This document shows positions 32,089-42,153 of a stretch of 64,000 bases of DNA, piece after piece. Under the pieces are notes generated by a model that worked only from the letters and a program-made list of their open reading frames with translations, was not told the origin of the DNA and searched no databases. The stretch lies in the NCBI GenBank assembly GCA_002279935.1, contig NCCZ01000013.1:62001-126000 (forward strand), in the 5' to 3' direction. The position numbers were made by a program, and so were the translations under genes. Origin of the DNA: Hyphomicrobium sp. 12-62-95 (GTDB lineage: Bacteria > Pseudomonadota > Alphaproteobacteria > Rhizobiales > Hyphomicrobiaceae). Positions within the stretch are counted from its first letter, which is position 1. Every line of letters starts with the position of its first letter.

Positions 32089-32447
32089 GAACTCCCCCAA
32101 CTTCAAAACGAAACGGCCACCCGAGGATTGTCCTCATGGTGACCGGGAGTTCGAAACCGCTACAAAGAACAAACGGTGCGGCAGTCTTTAGCCGCGAAAG
32201 CCTGAACATACACTGCCGCCTCCCGGTCTAAGCCGAGAAGCGACATCTTTGGCGCGCTTCGCCATTTTGATGAGGAAGACGCACCAAGTAACGGCTGATG
32301 CCTGCCGTTCTTTGTATGGGGTTTCGACACCCCGACTGGAAAAACTCCAGCTTCTTCTATTCTATACATTTTTTGTATATAAATAAACATTATTCGATTT
32401 CACGCCCAAACTGGCGGGTTTACCTAAAGCAAAAGGATGGCGGGCCG
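32089..32447. other. Divergent intergenic region with inverted repeats
   Basis: This region separates the minus-strand exported-protein operon from the plus-strand mobile-element backbone. It holds a 10-bp inverted repeat, TACAAAGAAC at 32161-32170 and GTTCTTTGTA at 32307-32316, and a small AT-rich palindrome TATACATTTTTTGTATA at about 32364-32380, where a promoter with TATAAA is plausible. No gene is seen. Confidence 0.55.
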
Positions 32448-32472
32448 TCTCGAACCCAAAATGGGTTCGAGA
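32448..32472 (+). promoter_or_regulatory. Leader stem-loop 1
   Basis: TCTCGAACCCA, loop AAA, TGGGTTCGAGA: a perfect 11-bp stem directly followed by GAGAAAGGAAACCCC and the ATG at 32488. First of the recurrent structured leaders of this region. Confidence 0.7.
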
Positions 32473-32487
32473 GAGAAAGGAAACCCC

Positions 32488-32967
32488 ATGCCCCGCTACC
32501 GTGTCACCCAATACCGCGATGCCCGCCAGATCTTCGCAGCCATCATTCCGGCCGACTCTTCCGAAGCCGCCCTGGCTCTGGCGGAAGGCGACAACTGTCA
32601 CTGGATCCCAGGTGACACCCACGCCTTGGACGAGCGCGATATTCCCTTCGACGAAATCCAGGAGCTGGATGACTTATCTGTCGTTCTCGAACCCGGCACC
32701 ATCCCTACAAAAATCTGGTTGCTGCATATCGATGACGGCGACAACGAACCGAGCGTCGATATCTTCAGCCACAAGCCTTCCGCGCTGATCGCCTTCGAAG
32801 CTGCCCTTACGCCCTACATGACCGGTGAAGAACGACGGACATTCTCCGGAGACCCGGAAGCCGCTTACGAATCCATCCTCAAACGGGAAGGCGGCGATCT
32901 TCCCTACGGCCATGTCTGCCGTCTCGACGAACACCGTCTGAGCGTCTATCCCGCCACGCCCGCCTGA
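32488..32967 (+). CDS. Hypothetical protein, mobile-element backbone
   Basis: A 159-residue acidic protein starting MPRYRVTQYRDARQIFAAII, with no signal peptide or membrane helix. GAGAAAGGA precedes the ATG. I do not recognise the family. It is the first backbone gene, about 100 bases upstream of the strawberry-notch gene, with a structured leader in front. Confidence 0.72.
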   Translation: MPRYRVTQYRDARQIFAAIIPADSSEAALALAEGDNCHWIPGDTHALDERDIPFDEIQELDDLSVVLEPGTIPTKIWLLHIDDGDNEPSVDIFSHKPSALIAFEAALTPYMTGEERRTFSGDPEAAYESILKREGGDLPYGHVCRLDEHRLSVYPATPA

Positions 32968-33003
32968 TGGCCCCCAAAGAGAAAGGATGGCTTCCCATGC
33001 GTC

Positions 33004-33016
33004 GCCGCAGAGCGGC
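33004..33016 (+). promoter_or_regulatory. Leader stem-loop 2
   Basis: GCCGC, loop AGA, GCGGC, preceded by AAAGAGAAAGGATGG at 32976-32990, in the 100-base leader of the strawberry-notch gene. A short stem, weaker than the others. Confidence 0.45.
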
Positions 33017-33069
33017 TTTGCAGAGGGCAAGGCAGCTCCCGCGGATCAAACCGCAACGATGGAGCCATC

Positions 33070-36000
33070 ATGCAAACTTCAAACTCATTTCAGGAGAGCC
33101 TTGCGCTCGCCCCCTCCAACACACCCGCACCGGCCACGGCCAAAGGCGAACGCATCGTCGCGGCAGCCCACCTGCTTGTCCCGCTCCTTGAGCAAGGCAC
33201 AAAGATCGAAGCCCACGCCCTGCGCGATACGATGCGTTGCGTATTTCAAACCAACGACAATGAGGGCCTATGGCAATGGAAGGACGCCTACGAGGCCTGC
33301 GAAGCCGCACTCATAATTTTCCTGCAGAAGTACCTTGCCGCCATGCGCGAGAGAGCCGGCGCACCCCGCAATGTTCTGCCGATGCTGCGCACCCTTGCCG
33401 ATCTCATCCCGACCCACACCCGCCGCTCGGAAGACAGCCAGGCCTTCCAGCAATTCTCCACTCCCCTCGAACTCGCCTTCATCGCCGCCGAGGCTGGTGC
33501 CATCACGCAGACCGATACCCTGCTCGAACCTTCAGCCGGAACCGGCATGCTGGCCGTCCACGCCCACGCCCTGCAGGCCAAGCCCATCCTCAATGAACTT
33601 GCGGCCACCCGCGCCGATATGCTCGCCGCGTTGTTCCCCAGCGCACACCTCTCACGCTTCAACGCCGAAAATATCGATGACTACCTGCCCCGCGCCCTGC
33701 AACCCAGCCTCGTGCTCATGAACCCGCCCTTCTCGGCCAAGGCCAATGTCGCAAGCAAACATCAGGGCGTCGACGCGCTCCATATCCATGCCGCCCTCAA
33801 GCGCCTCGCCCCCGGCGGACGCTTGGTCGCCATCACCGGAAAGGCATGCATTCCATCGAACCCCTCATATCTCGATATCTTCGGCAAGATTGGAGATCTC
33901 GGCCAGATCCTGTTTTCAGCCTCCCTTGGCGGCCGCTTCTTCGCCAAGCACGGCACCGCCATCGAAACCCGCATCACCGTCATCGAAAAAGGCTCCGAGC
34001 ACGCCACGCCGCCCGCCTATCATGACGACATCACCGATCCGGCCCTGTTGCTCGACCTGATCCAGTGCAGCCTTCCCGCGCGCAGCGTCCCAAACATTCC
34101 GGCCCTTCCCGATCCAGCCGCGTCCCCGATCGCGCTGTTCTCTACGCAAAAGCGCCGACCCGCGACGGCCGCCCCGGCCGCCAAGGCCCCCGAACCGGAA
34201 AACATCACCGAACTCGACTACCATCCGCGTGAGGATGCCGCCCAAGCCCCGGCCACCAGCGATAATATTTACGAGCCGTATCGCCTCGATTCCATCGCCA
34301 TACCCGGCGCCAAACCGCATCCCTCCAAGCTCATGCAATCGGCGGCGATGGCATCCGTGAGGCCCCCGGTACCGACCTACCGTCCGCATCTTCCCGCCAA
34401 GCTGATCGAAGACGGCATCCTCTCCGATGCCCAGCTCGAAACCATCATTCTGGCCGGTGAAGCCCACAACCATTATCTCTCCGGCAAATGGCTCCTGGGC
34501 GACAAGCCCCACGCCCTTCACCCCGCCAAAGACGATGACGACACGGCCGTCACCTACCGCAAAGGGTTCTTCATCGGCGACGGCACCGGATGCGGTAAGG
34601 GCCGCGAAGCCGCGGGCATCATTCTCGACAACTGGCTCAAAGGCCGCCGCCGCGCACTCTGGATCTCAAAGAACGACGAGCTTCTGGAAGACGCCCAGCG
34701 CGATTGGTCCGATCTCGGGCAGGAAAAGCTGCAGATCGTGCTGCAAGGAAAATTCTCACCTGGGAAACCCATCGTCCTCGATGAAGGAATCCTTTTCACC
34801 ACATACGCTACGTTGCGATCCGCTGGCACGAACAGCAAAGGCTCACGCCTGCAACAGATCCTCGACTGGCTGGGCCGCGATTTCGACGGACCGATCATCC
34901 TCGATGAAGCCCACGCCCTTGCCAACGCCTCCCCCGGCGAATCCGAACGCGGCAAAATCAGCGCCTCGCTGCAAGGCATCGCCGGGCTTTCTCTGCAAAA
35001 CGCCCTGCCCCACGCCCGCGTCACCTATGTGTCCGCAACCGGCGCCACGGTTGTCGAGAATCTCGCCTACGCCTCCCGCCTTGGATTCTGGGGCGGAGCT
35101 GATTTCCCATTCGTCACCCGCGCCGAATTCATTCAGGCCATGCATGCCGGCGGCATCCCCGCCATGGAAGTGCTGGCCCGCGATGCCAAGGCCCTGGGCC
35201 TTTATACCGCGCGCACGCTCTCCTTCGAGGACGTTGAGGTCGACATGCTGGAGCATGTGCTGACCGCCGAGCAGATCCGCATCTACGACGCCTATGCCGA
35301 AGCGTTCCAGATCATCCATCACAACCTGACCGACGCCCTCGATGCCGCCAACATTACCAGCCCGGAGGACGGCACCCTCAACGGCCAGGCCAAAAGCGCG
35401 GCCAAAGGGGCCTTCGAATCCAACAAGCAGCGCTTCTTCAACCACCTGATCACATCCATGAAAATTCCGACCTTGATCAAGGCTCTGCAGGCCGATCTCG
35501 ATCGCGGTCACGCCCCCGTCATCCAGCTGGTCACAACATCGGAAGCCCTCTTGAAGCGCCGCCTGGCGCTCATTCCGCCATCGGAATGGGGCGATCTCAA
35601 CATCGACATCACCCCGCGCGAATACGTCCTCGACTATCTGCATCACGCGTTCACCGTCACGCTGTACGAAACCTATTCCGACGAAGACGGCAAGCTCCAT
35701 TCCCGCCCCGCCATGGAAGACGGCCAGCCCGTCATCTGCCGTGCGGCCGAGCGCCTGCGCGATGACATGATCGAAAGCCTCTCTGCCCTTCCGGCCGTTC
35801 AATCGGCCCTCGATCAGATCATCCAGCACTTCGGCACCGATATCGTCGCCGAGGTCACGGGCCGCAGCCGCCGCATCGTCAAAAAGACCGGCGCACACGG
35901 CCGCCCCGTGCTGGCCGTTGAAAACCGCTCCGGTTCGGCCAATCTCGCCGAAACCGCCGCCTTCATGGACGATCGCAAGCAGATCCTGATTTTTTCCGAT

Positions 36001-37387
36001 GCGGGCGGCACCGGGCGCAGCTATCACGCCGCGCTCACCGCCAACAACCAGCGCCGCCGCGTCCACTACGTTCTGGAACCCGGCTGGAAAGCCGACGCCG
36101 CCATTCAAGGCCTCGGCCGCACCAACCGCACCCATCAAGCCTCCGCTCCCGTTTGCCGCCCCGTGGCCACGGACGTACGCGGTGAAAAGCGCTTTCTCTC
36201 CACCATCGCCAGACGCCTCGATACCCTCGGCGCCATCACAAAAGGCCAGCGTCAAACCGGCGGCCAGGGCCTCTTCCGCCCGGAAGACAATCTGGAAAGC
36301 CCCTACGCCCGTACCGCCCTCAACGTCTTCTACCAGCAGATCATCCTCGGCAAGATCCCGGAATGCTCGCTCGAAGACTTCGAAGATGTGACTGGCCTTA
36401 AGCTTTCGATTGATCTCGGCGCGGTACGCTCCGAAATGCCGCCCATGCACACCTTCCTCAACCGCATGCTGGCGCTAAAAATCGACATGCAGAACGCGCT
36501 GTTCGCGCATCTGGGAAAACATCCTCGCCGGCATCATCGAGCACGCCATCTCCGAAGGCCGCTACGAAATCGGCTTAGAGACCATCACCGCCCACAGCCT
36601 GATCGTCACCAAGCGCCAGGCAATCGACCGTCACAAGAGCGGGGCCGAAACCCTGCTCTATGAGGTGGAGCGCAAGAACCGAACCGCGCCCCTGACGCTC
36701 GAACGCGCCATCGAGATCGCCTTCGACGCCAAGGCCAAATTCATCACCAACGAAAAATCCGGCACCGCCGCTCTCCTGGTCAGTTCCCCCTCACGCACGA
36801 TCGAGGACGGCTCGGTCGAGCGCCGCTATCGCATCCTCCGCCCGATGGAAACCGATTACCTCAGCGAAACCAGCCTGCACCTTTCATCCTGGAAAGAGTG
36901 CGACCGCGAAACCTTCGAACAGCTCTGGGCCGCCCAGCTTGCCAAAATCCCCGAGTTCGTCACCTCGCGCCTGTTCATCGTCACAGGCCTCCTGCTTCCG
37001 ATCTGGAACCGCCTGCCGAGCGATCACTGCCATATCTATCGCTTCACCACCGATGACGGCGAAAAAGTCATCGGACGCCCGGTAAATATGGCCGATCTGG
37101 CCAATCTTGGGCTCACGCCCAGCTTCGAACAACCGGGCGAAGCCTACGACCACCTCAACACCGGCGGCATTATCGATCTGGCCGAAGGCCTGTGCCTGCG
37201 CAAGGTCAGCGTCATGTATGCCCCGCGCATCGAGCTCACCGGCTTCAATGACGTCAGCCTGCCAGGCCTCAAGGCCATGGGCCTCACCACGGAGATCATC
37301 GCCTACAAACTGCGGCTGTTCGTGCCCATGGGCGATGAGGCCAACGGCATTCTCGAGAAGCTTTTCAAGCGCTATCCCCCGCGCTGA
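33070..37387 (+). pseudogene. Strawberry-notch-family methylase/helicase, one frameshift
   Basis: A protein of about 1,440 residues split by a single extra base. The N-terminal part is a methyltransferase-like domain (EPSAGTG near residue 152; NPPFSAKANVA near 217). The middle is an SF2 helicase with Walker A GDGTGCGKGREA (about 502) and DEAH box IILDEAHALANA (about 610). The C-terminal helicase/SBNO part has IFSDAGGTGRSYHAAL and IQGLGRTNRTHQAS. The frame breaks at CTGGGAAAAC (36511-36520): with one G fewer the protein reads on as ENILAGIIEHAISEGRYEIG into the frame ending at 37387. Bacterial SNO proteins are known from plasmids, ICEs and phages, but their role is unclear. The frameshift may be a sequencing error in the G/A run. 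Confidence 0.85.
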
Positions 37388-37410
37388 TCCTTACCTGCTG
37401 CCAACCCACG

Positions 37411-37442
37411 CCTCCTCTCGGGCTGATGCCGCAGAGAGGAGG
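37411..37442 (+). promoter_or_regulatory. Leader stem-loop 3
   Basis: CCTCCTCTC pairs with GAGAGGAGG (9 bp) around a 14-base loop; the 3' arm itself contains the AGAGAGGA purine tract. It lies 31 bases before the Toprim gene. Confidence 0.65.
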
Positions 37443-37472
37443 AGGCCCCATGGCGCAAGAAAGGACGCGCGT

Positions 37473-38552
37473 ATGAGCAAAGATACCAACGAAATCGCCA
37501 GGCTGTTGTCCCGTCATGCCCTGGCCGTCTGCCAGACCTATCTCCCCAATGGCCGCAAAACCGGCAACCACTGGATCCTCGGAAACCTCTCCGGTGACAA
37601 AGGCCGCAGCATGCACGTGCGCTTACAGGGCCCCGACTATGGGCCGGGCGCAGCCGGAAAATGGGCCGACCGAGCGACGGGGCAACACGGCGATCTTCTC
37701 GATATTATCGCCGCCGCCAACGGCGGCATCAGCTTTCCCGAAACCCTAGATGAAGCACGCCGCTTTCTATCCCTTCCGCGGCCCAATCCGCCGCCACCTG
37801 CACTATCGTTCCCGCCTTCCGAACATGCCGCCAAAGCCATGCGCCTGTTCCGTTCGAGCAAGGACATCCACGGCACCCATGCCGAACGCTATCTGCGCAG
37901 CCGGGCCATTACCGCCTCATTACAATACGCTGCGTTGCGTTTTCATCCCAACTGCTACTATCGCGAGGACGATGATGAACCGCTGCAAGCCTTTCCCGCC
38001 CTGCTGGCCGCCATCACCGACCTGTCCGGCACGCTAACCGGCATCAATCGCACCTGGCTCGATCCGGCCACGCCCTCCCTGGCTTCCATTCTCGATCCGC
38101 GACGCGCCATGGGCCGCATGCTTGGCCATGGCGTGCGTTTCGGCGTTGCCCGCGACGTCCTCATCGCCGGTGAGGGCCTTGAGACCATGCTGTCCATCCG
38201 TTCGCTTCTGCCATGGATCCCTGCCGTATCAGCCCTGACGGCCGACCACCTCGCCCTTTTGCGCCTGCCGCTCTCGTTGCGCCGCCTGTATGTCGCGCTC
38301 GACAACGATCCCGCCGGCGCCATGGCCTGGGCCGCCCTTTCGCGCACCGCCCGCGCCCAAGGCACCGCAGCCTTTCCGCTGATCCCCGCGCTCGATGACT
38401 GGAACGGCGATCTGCGCCATCTCGGCTTTGCCGCATCGCGCGATCTGGCACTTTCACAACTGCACCCGGACGATATCGCCCCGGCCTTGTCCCCATTGAA
38501 TCGATCAGCGCGTGGTCAGCAAAGCCCGATCCCTGAGCGCGGGGCGACATAG
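37473..38552 (+). CDS. Toprim-domain (primase-like) protein
   Basis: A 359-residue protein. The N-terminal half (TYLPNGRKTGNHWILGNLSG, then GKWADRATGQHGDLLDIIAA) is typical of plasmid/phage zinc-less primase-like proteins, and the C-terminal half is a Toprim domain. Its motifs are LIAGEGLETMLSIRSL (catalytic Glu) and LYVALDNDPAGAMAW (DxD). Likely a role in element replication or primer handling. The ATG at 37473 follows GAAAGGAC; the longer upstream frame is the shadow of the preceding gene. Confidence 0.85.
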   Translation: MSKDTNEIARLLSRHALAVCQTYLPNGRKTGNHWILGNLSGDKGRSMHVRLQGPDYGPGAAGKWADRATGQHGDLLDIIAAANGGISFPETLDEARRFLSLPRPNPPPPALSFPPSEHAAKAMRLFRSSKDIHGTHAERYLRSRAITASLQYAALRFHPNCYYREDDDEPLQAFPALLAAITDLSGTLTGINRTWLDPATPSLASILDPRRAMGRMLGHGVRFGVARDVLIAGEGLETMLSIRSLLPWIPAVSALTADHLALLRLPLSLRRLYVALDNDPAGAMAWAALSRTARAQGTAAFPLIPALDDWNGDLRHLGFAASRDLALSQLHPDDIAPALSPLNRSARGQQSPIPERGAT

Positions 38553-38806
38553 CCCCTTTCCCCGTTCGCATCGATGGCGCGGGACCGCTCTCCCAGAAAA
38601 GCAGCGCGCGTGGAGCCACGGCCTTTTGAAGACGCGATCATGCCAGAGCCAGCGCGGGGTCAACCCAGAGGGTCGGCGCGTTGCGCCGCCTTGCGCGCGG
38701 ACAAGTCCGCGACGCTGCGGTGACACCCGCTTTCTGGCTCAGGCAAGAGGATCGCGAAAGGCCGTGGATGGTCCACGGCTCCGAACTTTATCTAAGGAGA
38801 AATCTT
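38553..38806 (+). other. Long leader of the DUF2493 gene, with stem-loop 4
   Basis: A 254-base gene-free leader. It contains several self-complementary stretches: GGCGC GTT GCGCC, CGCGGAC AA GTCCGCG, and a perfect 8-bp stem GCCGTGGA TGG TCCACGGC at 38761-38779. It ends with TCTAAGGAGA before the ATG. No gene is seen. Confidence 0.6.
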
Positions 38807-39748
38807 ATGTCCCACTACGATCCTTCCGAGCACGCCTCCTACGAGGGCTCCGCTACCGCCGCCGTCATCGAAGGCCTGCAAACCTTCGGTTATACCCCCT
38901 CTGCCGATGAAATCGACCAGCGGCCCCTTCCGGAAACCGAGGATATGGACCAGGCCATTTCCGCCATGTTCCAGATCATGTCCGATACCCTGCAGGACAG
39001 CGCCTTGGAACCCGACCTCGATGATCTGCTCTGGTCGCTCGCCAATATCTTCCACCGCAAAGCGGCCACCGTGCAACGCATGCTCGATGACAACGAATCG
39101 CGCCAGCGCTATTCGCAGGAACAGCAGGACGGCTCGGAAGTCCGGTCCGTCGAGCTGGAAAACCTCATCGCCCACGGCATAGCCATCCTCCATAAGCGTG
39201 ACCTCTTCGAAGCCTGTCGCGATCTCGCCGGCGCGCATTTCGAAGCCATCACCGGAAGCGCATGGCGTCCAAGAGCCGGATCGCTTGCCAACCGCAAGAC
39301 CATGACCGCTGCCATCCTCGATTCCAAGGATTACATCAAGGCCAAGCGGTACAAGGAAACCAACACGCTTACCCCTCCCGGGACTCTGATCGCCTTGTCC
39401 GGCGGCGTCGAATACAACAACGTGGCGCTCATTTACGAAAAGCTCGATACCCTCCTCAAGCGCTTCCCCGACATGATCCTGATCCATGGCGGTGCCGACA
39501 AGGGCGCTGATCTCATTGCCACCAAATGGGCCTCCGCCCGCGGTGTCACGCATATGCCGTTCAAGCCCGACTTCGCCCGCTGGGGCAAGACCCGCGCCGG
39601 CTTCATGCGTAACGATGAGATCCTCAAGCTCGAGCCGCGCGGCGTGCTGGTCTTCGACGGCACCGGCGTCCAGCACAACATGGCCGACAAGGCCAAAGCC
39701 GCCAAGATCCCGCTCAATGATTACCGCACCCAGAAGGTCGCGCGGTAA
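38807..39748 (+). CDS. DUF2493 (SLOG-like) protein
   Basis: A 313-residue protein. The C-terminal 120 residues match the DUF2493/SLOG Rossmann-like fold: GTLIALSGGVEYNNVALIYE, MILIHGGADKGADLIATKWA (the nucleotide-binding GGADKGAD motif) and KTRAGFMRNDEILK. The N-terminal 190 residues are helical and carry no recognised domain. DUF2493 proteins are common on alphaproteobacterial plasmids, and nucleotide binding or processing is suspected. A strong AAGGAG site precedes the ATG, and a clear terminator follows. Confidence 0.88.
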   Translation: MSHYDPSEHASYEGSATAAVIEGLQTFGYTPSADEIDQRPLPETEDMDQAISAMFQIMSDTLQDSALEPDLDDLLWSLANIFHRKAATVQRMLDDNESRQRYSQEQQDGSEVRSVELENLIAHGIAILHKRDLFEACRDLAGAHFEAITGSAWRPRAGSLANRKTMTAAILDSKDYIKAKRYKETNTLTPPGTLIALSGGVEYNNVALIYEKLDTLLKRFPDMILIHGGADKGADLIATKWASARGVTHMPFKPDFARWGKTRAGFMRNDEILKLEPRGVLVFDGTGVQHNMADKAKAAKIPLNDYRTQKVAR

Positions 39749-39763
39749 ACGATGACCGCCCAA

Positions 39764-39797
39764 GCCCTGAGCGCTTCGCGGCGCTCGGGGTTTTTTT
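39764..39797 (+). terminator. Rho-independent terminator after the DUF2493 gene
   Basis: CCCTGAGCG and CGCTCGGGG pair around CTTCGCGG and are followed by seven T. A strong intrinsic terminator. Confidence 0.88.
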
Positions 39798-40068
39798 ATG
39801 CCTCATCCAAAAACATGTCTCGCACTTAAAGCCCAACGCGGGGGTCAACGCCCACAGCGCGCTCGGTGTTTACCTGCGCCAACGGTCCAAGCGCGCCCTG
39901 AAAAATCGATCGACCCATTCCGTATCCCCGCACGACGCGATTAGTCGTTACGCGGATATTCTTTTCCGCTTTTCAAAAGAAAGAGGGCCGTCGGCAGAGA
40001 GCGAACCGTTCCGGTTCAAAGAGAGCGCAAACGCGCCAATCCCAACCTCTCAGCAAAGGACCCGAGCC
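39798..40068 (+). promoter_or_regulatory. Promoter/leader region with stem-loop 5
   Basis: After the terminator a new transcription unit must start here. The leader has AAAGAAAGAGGGCCG at about 39977, AGAGAG at 39996, the hairpin GAACCG TTC CGGTTC at 40003-40017, then AAAGAGAGCG, and CAAAGGACCC before the ATG at 40069. No clear promoter boxes are seen. Confidence 0.55.
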
Positions 40069-40374
40069 ATGACCCTCAACGACAGCGCCGTTGGCGACAT
40101 TCTCTATACCTCATGGGGTTACGAGCAGACCAACATCGATTTCTATGAAATCGTCGCCCGCCGCGGAAAAACCACGCTGGCCCTGCGCAAGCTCCAATGC
40201 AGCAGCGAAGACGAAGGCTGGTGCCGTCACAAGGTCATGCCGCTCAAAGGCCAATTCGCCGGCGACCAGATCCTGACGCGGCGCATCAGCAAGCACGGCA
40301 CCGCCAAAGTCGAAAGCTATGCCTATTTGCACCCCTGGGACGGCACACCCAAGCACGCCACGAGCTACGCCTGA
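40069..40374 (+). CDS. Hypothetical backbone protein
   Basis: A 101-residue soluble protein with LYTSWGYEQTNIDFYEIVAR near the N-terminus and a Trp/Tyr-rich tail. CAAAGGAC precedes the ATG. It resembles small conserved plasmid proteins, but I cannot name a family or function. Confidence 0.75.
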   Translation: MTLNDSAVGDILYTSWGYEQTNIDFYEIVARRGKTTLALRKLQCSSEDEGWCRHKVMPLKGQFAGDQILTRRISKHGTAKVESYAYLHPWDGTPKHATSYA

Positions 40375-40409
40375 CGTACCCACCACGTTTCATAACGAAA
40401 GAATTTCCC

Positions 40410-40640
40410 ATGCCACCAAAGCCACCAAAGCCACCAAAGCCACCAAAGCCACCAAAACAAATGACCGTGACCATCACACTCGACAACGACTGCTTCATCG
40501 AAAATCTCGAAGCCGAAGTCGCCGCCATCCTTACCGATCTTGCCCATCGCATCCAACACGAAGGCGCCGGGCTAGAAGCCCACAAGCTCCTCGACAGCAA
40601 CGGCAACAGCGTCGGCAACGTCTCGCTCTCTTACCGGTAG
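40410..40640 (+). CDS. Small protein with a (PPK)5 N-terminal repeat
   Basis: A 76-residue protein. The N-terminus is Met followed by five Pro-Pro-Lys repeats, then MTVTITLDNDCFIENLEAEV and a short conserved-looking end (LLDSNGNSVGNVSLSY). The internal Met at 40461 may be the ancestral start, with the repeat added by expansion of a 9-base unit. No ribosome site is strong for either start. Function unknown. Confidence 0.6.
   Translation: MPPKPPKPPKPPKPPKQMTVTITLDNDCFIENLEAEVAAILTDLAHRIQHEGAGLEAHKLLDSNGNSVGNVSLSYR
40412..40456 (+). repeat. Five copies of a 9-base tandem repeat
   Basis: GCCACCAAA is repeated five times without change, at the extreme 5' end of a small gene. It keeps the reading frame whatever the copy number, so it alters only the length of a Pro-Pro-Lys run, or the spacing between leader and the Met at 40461. 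Confidence 0.92.
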
Positions 40641-40690
40641 ACCCCGCTTTTCACTCGCACACTTCTTGAGAAGAAAAGGCCGTGTTCTAC

Positions 40691-40707
40691 CCCGGCGAAA
40701 AGCTGGG
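40691..40707 (+). promoter_or_regulatory. Leader stem-loop 6
   Basis: CCCGGC, loop GAAAA, GCTGGG (one G-U pair), preceded by GAGAAGAAAAGGCCG at about 40668, and 60 bases before the next ATG. Confidence 0.5.
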
Positions 40708-40767
40708 AGCGACACCCGAGAGTTGCCGCGCCCGCATCCCAAAAAAACCAACCGAAAGGACCCTTCC

Positions 40768-41463
40768 ATGACCATCGCCTTACCCGATCCGCAAACCGCA
40801 ACCGCGCTCAAGGCTGCCCAGCGTCAGCTCCAACGCATGCTGGATGACGATGAGCTCCGCTTTTGCAGCGAGACCGGCGCCACCCTCGAGCAGATCATCT
40901 CCAACATCCACCACGCGCTGATCCACCCGCTGCAGCCCGCTCCGACGATCAATCCGTCTGAGATCAAAATCTACGCCGTCCATGACGCAACCGATCCAGA
41001 CCCCGAGCCCAGCCTCTGCGGATACAGCTTCAATGCCGAGCCCGGCAACGCCGAGCCCCATCGACGCCATCAGCCGATCGATCCCCTGAACCCCGACGCC
41101 AGCCTGCATCTCTATTGCTTCAAAACACCCGAGCAAGCCTCGGCCTTCATCGGCGGCTTGCAACTCTTCCGCGCCGATGCGTGCGGCCAGACCATGCAGA
41201 CCTTTGCCCCGGATCTAACGGCTGTTCTGGTTGAATTCTACGATTCGGCCGCAAACCATCTCATCATCAACACCGATCACCTGATCGCCACCCCCAGCGC
41301 CCCGGCCCATGATCAGTACATCGTTCTGGTGCAAACCGAGGCCGACCCGGAAACCCGGCGCTTCCTGCACTTCTCGGCCGACGATCCCCAACACGCGCAA
41401 GAGCAAGCGCGGGATGAAGACCCGAACAACACCGTCACGGCCGTGTTTCACCGCATACAATAG
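40768..41463 (+). CDS. Hypothetical backbone protein
   Basis: A 231-residue soluble acidic protein (starts MTIALPDPQTATALKAAQRQ). It has no recognised domain and no membrane segments. CGAAAGGACCCTTCC precedes the ATG; the longer upstream frame lies in the structured leader. Function unknown. Confidence 0.75.
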   Translation: MTIALPDPQTATALKAAQRQLQRMLDDDELRFCSETGATLEQIISNIHHALIHPLQPAPTINPSEIKIYAVHDATDPDPEPSLCGYSFNAEPGNAEPHRRHQPIDPLNPDASLHLYCFKTPEQASAFIGGLQLFRADACGQTMQTFAPDLTAVLVEFYDSAANHLIINTDHLIATPSAPAHDQYIVLVQTEADPETRRFLHFSADDPQHAQEQARDEDPNNTVTAVFHRIQ

Positions 41464-41588
41464 GCCCCCTGATCCCACACATTACCCATGACCCGCTGCG
41501 CCATTCGCGCTGGCACCAAGCCCTGAGCGCTGACCGGCTCGGCCCTTCATTATTTTCAGCATCCCATCAGAGAAAGAGACCGGCGCAG

Positions 41589-41607
41589 GCGGGCGAAGCG
41601 CGCCCGC
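41589..41607 (+). promoter_or_regulatory. Leader stem-loop 7
   Basis: GCGGGCG, loop AAGCG, CGCCCGC (7 bp), preceded by CAGAGAAAGAGACCGG at 41568, and 45 bases before the ATG at 41653. Confidence 0.65.
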
Positions 41608-41652
41608 TCGATTGAGAGGCGTGCCCTCAACCCGATCTGAAAGGACCATCCC

Positions 41653-42126
41653 ATGACCGCAACCGCCATCGCCCAGCTCCAGTTCATGACCGCAGCCGAA
41701 GTCTGCGCCGCCGCTCCCCTGGGCGCCATCATTCGCTACACCGATCTTGCACCCGAACCGCCGCTGCGCTTCAAAAACAAGCATGCCGTCTGGCGGCGCT
41801 CCAACGCCCAAGGTCGCCTCATATCTGTCACGCCAGGCGAGAACGGGCATCCCGGCCACTTCACCCTGCACGAGGGCGATTTCGGCACCGGCAAAACCGT
41901 GATCCTTACAATCCGCAAAACCTTCGCCCTCGACAGCAGCCTGGGCTTTGCCATCGCCCAAATGCCCGCGCCGGGCTCGGTCGCCGTGCTCTCCGCCTGG
42001 AACGATATCCCCGAGCTCCAGCATCTCGCCGCCAACCTGCGGGATGCCGCTGACTGGATGCGCACGAATCAGCACCACGGCGCCTACCTGGAGCCCGTCC
42101 TCGCCTGCACGCAGCGCGCTCAATGA
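41653..42126 (+). CDS. Hypothetical backbone protein
   Basis: A 157-residue soluble protein starting MTATAIAQLQFMTAAEVCAA, with no recognised domain. TGAAAGGACC precedes the ATG. It lies 27 bases upstream of the DUF2958 gene and probably shares its transcript. Confidence 0.75.
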   Translation: MTATAIAQLQFMTAAEVCAAAPLGAIIRYTDLAPEPPLRFKNKHAVWRRSNAQGRLISVTPGENGHPGHFTLHEGDFGTGKTVILTIRKTFALDSSLGFAIAQMPAPGSVAVLSAWNDIPELQHLAANLRDAADWMRTNQHHGAYLEPVLACTQRAQ

Positions 42127-42153
42127 CCACCATGAAGAAGGAGCCTTTTCTCC

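Noticed and set aside
34843..36450. A 535-codon minus-strand frame inside the strawberry-notch gene
   Set aside because: Antisense of the helicase domain; Gly/Val-rich with no family motif.
40412..40456. Possible CRISPR or iteron array
   Set aside because: Units are only 9 bases with no spacers, in frame within a coding sequence; not a CRISPR, and an origin iteron is unlikely.
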